Assembly: GCA_947179485.1 (NCBI GenBank)
Contig: OX359245.1
Span: 8,785,001-8,849,000, forward strand
Direction: 5' to 3'
DNA from: Allacma fusca
Lineage: Eukaryota > Arthropoda > Collembola > Symphypleona > Sminthuridae
Length of the DNA: 64,000 bases
Numbering within the stretch: position 1 is the stretch's first letter; each line of letters begins with the position of its first letter. The notes under the pieces were generated by a model. The model had not been told where the DNA came from and did not search any database. It saw only the letters and a list, made by a program, of their open reading frames with translations. Position numbers and translations under genes: made by a program. Of this stretch, positions 57,351 to 64,000 are shown piece after piece.

Positions 57351-58256
57351 TAATGTCTCCCTAAAATCTGCTAGAAAGAGATCTAGAATGGGTAGGCGTA
57401 TGCACGCATGTACTGTTATTATATTATTGAGGGACGTACAGACACATTCATCTGTTAAAATTTACGCCCATGCAGTATTTATTGTAAACAACAAATTAGA
57501 CGTCATCTCCGTTTTGAATGTTTGTTTCCTAATCAAGTGTTGAAAGATTGTGGTGAAACCATTTTCAACTGCCAATTGAATCAATCTTTTACCATAAGTT
57601 TGAGCAACTGAATTGCCTACGTAAGGTTTTTCCATTTAAACCTTTTCGTGCATTAGCTAAGACAAACTGTTGTCTGCTCTCCATTTAAGATGAGCAATTT
57701 TGGTTTGGTTGTACGGTCGACTCTGCCTCTCCTTATAACGTCTCTCCCTTGACCCTTCCTATAGATATTATTTATTCGCCGGATTGTTTCAACAACCCTC
57801 CAAACAAAGTTAATTTTAGCGTTTTTATTTATAATTTTTTATTTGAAACTAAAAACTTGAAACATTAAACCAGCATTGCCCTAAACATGAACGGTTCCTA
57901 AATGTAGGAATTTATTAAACGTCAAATATTTTACGTCCACTTCACATAAGGGAGCAATTCGTAAAAGTCGTGATTCATCAATTTTGTAGGAAATTTAGTT
58001 CCAGATATTCTCAAATTTATGTCATTTTTACAATAATTCTGGATATTGAAAACTGTGATCACGAACCGGTAACATTGGGAACAACGTTGGGAGACAGTCA
58101 CCGTTGGATGAACGAAACTGAGGGGGGATCAAAAAAGGGAGACAAATGTCATATCCTTCTCTTTTTCAATCGAAGGCTAGGTCATGCAAAGGATATTTCA
58201 AGGAAATTTGGCGAATTAAAAAAAATAGGTTATATAATGAGTGAGAAGCTTTCTCA
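57351..58256. other. Spacer with decayed repeats
   Basis: TACGGTCGACTCTGCCTCTC near 57713 resembles a pogo-like end. 57980-58060 matches part of the dispersed unit (TGTAGGAAATTTAGTTCCAG, GATATTCTCAAATTTATGTC). 58075-58130 matches 29415-29470 (AACAACGTTGGGAGACAGTC versus AACAACGTTGTGAGACAGTC). No gene is supported. Confidence 0.45.
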
Positions 58257-58264
58257 CTTTCTAT
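58257..58264. repeat. Target-site duplication CTTTCTAT, left
   Basis: Exactly repeated at 61054-61061 after the right terminus of the hAT element. Confidence 0.95.
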
Positions 58265-61053
58265 TAGAGCATCACCCCGTGGGATATTTTAGGCCCGTGC
58301 CCGCCCGTGGCTCGTAACGTTTTACCCGTACCCGCCCGGCCCGAATTTAATGCTTATCGAAAAAGCCCGGCCCGGCCCGCAAAATTAAAAAAAACTCGTA
58401 GCCCGCCCGCAAATACCATATAGCTTACAGGCTGCAAATCTGTATGTTAAAATTATTGATGCTCTGGACTGTTAACTAAGTTTTTTATTAACTAATAATT
58501 AAGTAGGCAATACAAAAGCCTCTGATGCTATTAAGAAGCATTTTTATGCAAGTAGGTAAGCATCGAGAGAGTTCCGCCCGATAATTCCGTTCGGCGAGCA
58601 TTTAGAGTGTATCCAGTAGTTGAAAAAGTACGCTCACTTGGAGTTGAAGAAGCAGGAATTGCCAAAAGCCATAAAGCTATTCGACGAAGCTTGGGAAACA
58701 TAGTGTTGTTTTTCCAGTATTCCAAGATGTTGAAGTTGTCATCTTAAGTAAACCAAATTAGAAACTGATTTAATGTTACATGTGTACACTAGAACTAAAA
58801 GTACTTAAATCAAAAACAGGAACCTCACCAGTAATTGAAAATATCTTGCTCAAATAGTCCGTCAGCTCGTCCATTTCGTCATTAGCGGTGGTAGCATTAT
58901 GATCATCCTGGTACGCTGAAAAACGTTCCTTTCCACAAACTTCTACTCTTGCTCGTTTTGGGCTACCCTGTAATTATATCTCTGTAATATCCTTTGCCAG
59001 CTCAGTTTGTAAAAATGCATGGGCAGCGGCACGCGTTGCTTCGTCCACAAACTTCAAAGATCGGTAACTACAAGAACAGAGTAATCAAACTAAATTGATG
59101 TAATAATCGACACAGTTAGATATACAAAACATTGATCATAATAGTAACAACGGCAAATTTTATGTAACAACATTTTTAAAGTATGAATATTGCTAATAAT
59201 AAAATTACATGTACAGTAATTATTACTGTTTAAGTGGCTACTTACTTTGGATTCAATAAACATGCCGAATAATAAATTGTATCCAAATTACAGTATCGTC
59301 CGTGAAGCGGGAGAGTTTTTTCTTTGATCCTTCTGATAAGATTGCTGTCTTGTAGGGATGGATCCAAATGATCCTTTAATTTTTGAAACCAAACCGCAAC
59401 ATTTTGAATAGTAGGTGACTTTTCCGAGCTAAGTTCATCTGAACAATCCCGAAATGGAGCCAAAAAAGTTACCAAATCTTTAATTAATTACATATCAATT
59501 CCAGAAAGACGGGATAATTGAGATTTTTCGCATAATAATTGTTCAATTTCTTGCTGATTTCTCATCAACGATTCAAGCATCGTAATTTTGCTGTTCCACC
59601 GCGTGTCAACATCTTGCTTCAATGTGGTTTGAAGTCCGGAATTTAGTCCCGATCGCTTGAAATATTGAACCAATTTTTTGACTGATTCAATACAGTCAGA
59701 AATCTGTTTACCACAGTTTTCAAAAATACCATGCATGAGGTTGTTTAATTTATGGCACTGGCATGGAAGGCGATTCGGAAAAACGGGAACAACATTTGAA
59801 CCGCTGTCGGTTGCAGCATAGCCTTTTGCAAAAATGTCTTTTGCTTCAGTACCGAACGAGTCAGTTAAAATTTCGAGACAAACCTTACGAATGTTTTCCA
59901 CTGTTTTTTGCTTCTCACTTGGAAATTCTTTCATATCTAGTAAATAACTTTTCAAAACACCGTCCTTGTCTATGAAATGTATGGTCAAAGACACAAAATC
60001 CCTCCTTTTGTATTTTTCATTCCATAAATCCATTGTAAAGCCGAACCGGGTTGACATCGACGCTCGTATTTCAGAAGTAATGTTCGTTTTAACTTTTGGA
60101 AATGCGGCTGGTAAAGATTTCCTCTTCAAATGATAGGGACTATAAATGCTATTATTAATGTCACCGGTTCCATATTTAGCCCCAAAATCAACTAAAGCTG
60201 TAGCGATGCTCTTGAATCCTGCTCCCTGAACGGTGTTAAGAGGCCGTAAATCCTTCGCCAGACCCAGAACAATTTGTTCATTCAGTTTCGCTCTGTCAGT
60301 CTTGTATATTTCGACTTTTTTGAATAAAATTGGTAATAGCTGGGGTTGCTTCCACTGAAGAATTTTTGCAATAATGTCTGGCCAGAGTTGATGTCCCTCC
60401 TTTGCCTGATTGCCAGCTAAAAATATTCCTGCACTTATTGCACTTCACATAATTTACTGGAACGTGGTCAACCACTATTTGTTTAAACGTTTTCCAAACT
60501 TGCGATTTTCCTGATATTTCCTGTAATGTAACTCGGTGACTTTTAATATTAACTAACGATTTAATTTCGGCTTTGGTAAGCACTGCTGGTGGCGTTCTTG
60601 AATTTATTAGAATGTTAAATTCTGAATTCTTATTCCAAATACCTGAACTACTAGCAGGATTCATCTTCTAGGCTAAGTGGAATTTTCCACAGTAACAAAG
60701 AGCGAAATAAAACTATTACTAAATAAAAAAGGCAGTCATGCAAGAAAACAATAATGGCAAGTACCATACACCAAGCCGTGCTTTGTTTGAAAGCTAAAAT
60801 TACAAACGTCTGAAATTCGTTCAAGGCATTCAAGACCTATGTACATTCATAACCGCTGCTTCTGCATTCACAACGCGTCGAATTTCTCACGGGCTTTTAC
60901 GGGCTTTCACGGTCTTTTTTAACCGTGATGAAAAGACCGTACCCGCCCGTAGCCCGTCAAGCGTAATAATTTTTACCCGTACCCGCTCGAAGCCCGGGCG
61001 GGCCGGGCTTTTTGCGGGCTTACCCGCAAATTTTAATCGCCCGAGATGCTCTA
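58265..61053 (-). mobile_element. hAT transposon with degenerate transposase, full length
   Basis: A 2,789-bp element with 9-bp perfect terminal inverted repeats (TAGAGCATC and GATGCTCTA) fitting YARNG, and an 8-bp duplication CTTTCTAT. Subterminal arms (58275-58425 and 60890-61045) are filled with CCCGCCCGTAGCCCG and GGCCCGG words, the likely transposase-binding arrays. Between them lies a minus-strand transposase gene. This is the only element of its word family in the window, and the only hAT here with most of its transposase. Confidence 0.96.
58531..60664 (-). pseudogene. hAT transposase, BED finger to hATC domain, broken
   Basis: The transposase would cut and paste the element. From 60664: an N-terminal region with a BED-type zinc finger (KCNKCRNIFSWQSGKGGTST ... 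LARHYC). The hAT catalytic region follows: TMDLWNEKYKRRDFVSLTIH, ATDSGSNVVPVF and CHKLNNLMH, then VDTRWNSKITMLESL. After an in-frame TAA (59488-59490) comes LIKDLVTFLAPFRDC. An intron with clean borders (59245-59068) leads to YRSLKFVDEATRAAA. A second TAA (58974-58976) follows. A second intron (58828-58743) leads to the C-terminal dimerisation domain (LLAIPASSTPSERTF, TGYTLNARRTEL). A one-base frame change lies near 60295, where the adjacent frame continues KDLRPLNTVQGAGF. At least three lesions make it inactive unless the second stop lies within an unrecognised intron. Confidence 0.93.
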
Positions 61054-61863
61054 CTTTCTATCGAAAATTTAGTGTTACAGGTGCCCCTGGGTGGAGCGCT
61101 TTCAGAGTACAGTTGATCAAGAAAATCAAAACTTCAAATTGAATTTTTATCCAAGGAATCTACGAAATACCGTTTAAATAAATATTTCCAACAGCCGACA
61201 TACGTACAGTAACATCAAAAATATTATACACTGGTGTTTTCCACCTATGAAAAACCTTTTTTTAAGTACACGTGGTTACAGTCTCCCGTAGATAGTTGGG
61301 ATCCAACGAATGATGGACATTCCAGTTATAAAAAATAAAAGAAGTTATAAATGACGCGAAAGATTTGAAATTTATATAATATTTTTTGACGCCGTGCACT
61401 TCCTTAAATCTCCAATCAAATATCGTGGCGAAAGAATTTTAACTTGTAGTTACTGAAACACACCATGTCATTCTTAATATTGTCTTTATTATTTTTGTTA
61501 CTGTATGTTCATATCTATCGGTCTACGGAAATTGAGAAAAAAATATATATTTTTGATTTTCAGCACAATAACAAATGTTTGTCTGGATGGTTGTAAAGAA
61601 TGAATTACATACTACTACGTATTCGGTTATGTAGAAAAATAAACTGTTTTCGTTTTGCAGAGCTAATTATATATACTATACAAAAGCATTTAAATTTCGC
61701 ACTATAGGTAAACAGTTAAAGCTTTTGTTTAATTCGATTGTAGAAAACAAATTTAGTAGCACGCTTAACCCAGCTGCTACTCAGATATCCACAGTCAACT
61801 ACGATAAATACGTCTGCTGCTCGATAATTTGGAGCATGGACTTGTGTATTCTATGCTCATTAT
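61054..61863. other. Spacer after the hAT element
   Basis: The first 8 bases are the right target duplication. The rest is AT-rich, with no gene or paired repeat seen. Confidence 0.5.
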
Positions 61864-62950
61864 GAGGGCTTCTAATGGAGAAAATTGTTTTGTCCCGAGA
61901 AAAATTCGTCCCGTCCTGAAATCCTGGGGACAAAAATGTGCTTTCCCACTCCGTCCCGAAATAACATGGGAACAAACATTTTGTCCCGTAACTGTCCCAA
62001 TCCAGTCCAGAAAACCTCGGGACGTCCCTGTTCCGATCATAATCCTTTTTTGAAAGAAATGCTTCAAATTCCACTATTTCTATAATAGCACCTCCAACAT
62101 TAGCGAAAGTTTAATCTAATACGTATTCATATATACATAGATAACAAATTTTAAACAGAACAATCAGCATACATATTTAATATACTCCTTTCTTTGGCTT
62201 AAGTGGTTAACTTTATTAAAACATGTAAAAGTAAAATTAATACTTTGCAACGAGATCGTTACTTTGACAATATTTAAAAGAGTTAGTTTATTCGTTTGAG
62301 ACACACGTATTAATACCAAATTATGTAAACAGATTATTGCTTAATCTAAATGGAAACAATATATCAAGCATGGAGAATGTCAAGACAGAAAATTAAACAA
62401 TAGTCGTGAAGTGACAAAATACTATAATTCTAAGGTACTATAAGTCCACAGTAAGAGCGAGAAAACAGAGAGGCTGCTGGACTTTGTATTTTAGGACGCT
62501 GTTATAAATATCCATAAATGCTGCATGGACTAATACCAATGCCGTTGCAGCTTGATAGTTTAAGGCTTAACCTATACAAAGAGATGGTTACAACAAGTGT
62601 TCCAGCATTTTTCTCCATCTTCTTGCGAATCGTGTTAATTATTTATAATCATGACACAAATACTTGCAACTTAATTGTATGTATGTATATCATTTTATAA
62701 CGAAACAAGCTAAATTATGTACAAGCTCTCGACTAACTCGATCTAACAGACTTCTTCCGGTACTAACAAGCAAGTTTTTTCCCCATACATATTTATTTTT
62801 ACAGAAATAGTACACTGTACAGGAATTTGTTCCTGTTCCGATCTAATGATCCATCACGCCCCTAAACACTCGGGACAATATTGTGCGTTTCGAAATAATA
62901 TGGGGAAAACTGTCCCGATCCCGTCCCAAACTCATTATCTAGACCTTCGT
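61864..62950. mobile_element. GGGAC-family hAT-type element split by an insertion
   Basis: 61864-62179 aligns with the left two-thirds of 51579-52101: GAGGGCTTCTAATGG, GTCCCG words, then CTTCAAATTCCACTATTTCTA versus CTCCAAATTCCTTCATTTCT. 62784-62950 aligns with its right third (TACACTGTACAGGAATTTGT versus TATACTGTACAGGTATTTTT). Together they make one copy interrupted at CATACATATTTA. The right inverted repeat is no longer recognisable. Confidence 0.8.
62180..62783. mobile_element. ~604-bp insertion of unknown type
   Basis: It lies between two copies of CATACATATTTA (62168-62179 and 62784-62795). The intact relative at 51884-51895 has this site once, as CATACATATTCA. The insert has no obvious terminal inverted repeats, LTRs or poly-A tail, and no domain-bearing frame. 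A 12-bp duplication would fit a non-LTR or SINE-like insertion, but the ends do not show it. Confidence 0.6.
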
Positions 62951-64000
62951 TTTTAATATTTCCAATCACTTTGGATCACTGCGGAAGCACTCTTTTTTGA
63001 CCAACCCTATTTTGTACCATTGTCGTACCAAAGCTGACTATCTATCTTTGCCTTCCAAGAACCCAATCAGTTGATTCCAATCTAATATCAAGCTCGAAAT
63101 TTATTCAAAACAACTGTCGCCAAAGACGTTCATTATCACTGGGATTAACAACAGTGGTGCGTAAACTAGATTGCCGAATCAATTACTCCGACAATGCAAC
63201 TTTCCGATTATAATTGTTTATTACTGGAGAAAACATTCCGTTTAGTATTTATTTCATTGCTCTTATCTAGCTAAAACTATTTGGAATATTATGCAATAAA
63301 AATCTGAATCATTGATCCAAATTCGATGCCCTGTAAAGTGCTGTATTCTTCGGATTGTTATGGAAATATGACCTAGAGACGATACTTATGAACAATGCAA
63401 TGGGGAACTCGGAAATGTTTGTGAAGTACGGGATCAATAAAAAATAAATGGACGTGTAATTTCGAATTCACTAATTATGAGTCAAATACGAGATCTGTTA
63501 TGGATCTTTCCATACTTATGTACAAAAGTAATATTCAAAATGTCTAAATTCAAATTTTTATGGTTATACTTATTTCAACCTTTTATTTGAAAATTATAAC
63601 AAAAATTCACAAATTAACGAACGATTCCTCATTACGACAAACAGTTAATTAAAACGACAATTTAAAGCAATTTGTATTAAGGCAAACTAAGTTCTCTATT
63701 CAATTTAAACGTTTTACAGATTTGAAACTTAGTTTACACAAAATAATCAAAGGAAACAGACCCGGGATTTTTATTGGTATAACATTTGGTTTTCATATTT
63801 TCTAATACCTAAATAACGTACTTGAAAAAAATACTTGATACTTAAAAGTTTACGCTCAAAGTTTGAATACTACCCCGTAATTATTTTTTTCGTAACTTTT
63901 ACAAAACTATTGCATGGGCAGAATGAACGTCAAAAAATCAGTTAACAAGTTTACCGAAGCTGAGCATTACATTTTAGTTTTAATAATTTATTTTGTCTTA
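62951..64000. other. AT-rich right edge, no gene seen
   Basis: No open frame longer than background, no paired repeat. It may contain introns or flanks of a gene beyond the window. Confidence 0.4.

Noticed and set aside
1-64000. tRNA and rRNA genes
   Set aside because: I looked for cloverleaf B-box-like GGTTCRAATCC patterns and conserved rRNA blocks and saw none that were convincing.

Overview
This window looks like nuclear DNA of an arthropod. It is AT-rich and gene-poor, with short GT-AG introns. It holds one clear chemosensory ionotropic receptor (IR) gene and is packed with DNA transposons. A springtail or other early-branching hexapod would fit the IR and the repeat load, but nothing here proves the lineage.

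Layout. 1-17.2 kb: no confident gene. It holds hAT-type miniature elements (204-1159, 3592-4529, 5772-7002, 13407-13796), a foldback element, short tandem repeats and decayed pieces of a repeated gene-like unit. 17.3-26.3 kb: a complete Ty3/gypsy-type LTR retrotransposon with nearly identical 504-bp LTRs and a 5-bp target duplication. It carries gag, protease, RT, RNase H, integrase and a third, possibly envelope-like ORF. All coding parts are interrupted by stops or frame changes. 26.3-34.4 kb: more hAT miniature elements, one nested in another, plus decayed gene-family pieces. 34.5-38.0 kb and 54.3-57.4 kb: two diverged copies of one segment, differing by a 370-bp hAT insertion. 38.8-42.1 kb: nested elements. 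43.3-45.3 kb: two unrecognised minus-strand frames, then a broken ALDH3-type aldehyde dehydrogenase pseudogene on the plus strand. 46.3-48.5 kb: a complete two-exon IR gene on the minus strand, the best intact gene here. 48.7-52.8 kb: foldback and hAT miniature elements and a 14-bp minisatellite. 53.4-54.0 kb: exon-like minus-strand coding sequence of unknown identity. 58.3-61.1 kb: a full-length hAT transposon with an 8-bp target duplication and a damaged, intron-containing transposase. 61.9-63 kb: an element split by another insertion.

The main signal is that at least ten separate insertions carry terminal inverted repeats of hAT type (5' Y-A-R-N-G or one mutation away) and 8-bp target duplications. 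Most families fill their arms with their own short repeated word (for example ATCCG, TCAAGT, TTCGAA, GGGAC, CCCGCCC). Nothing acts as an operon. The only likely functional host gene is the IR; the ALDH3 copy and most gene-like pieces are relics.
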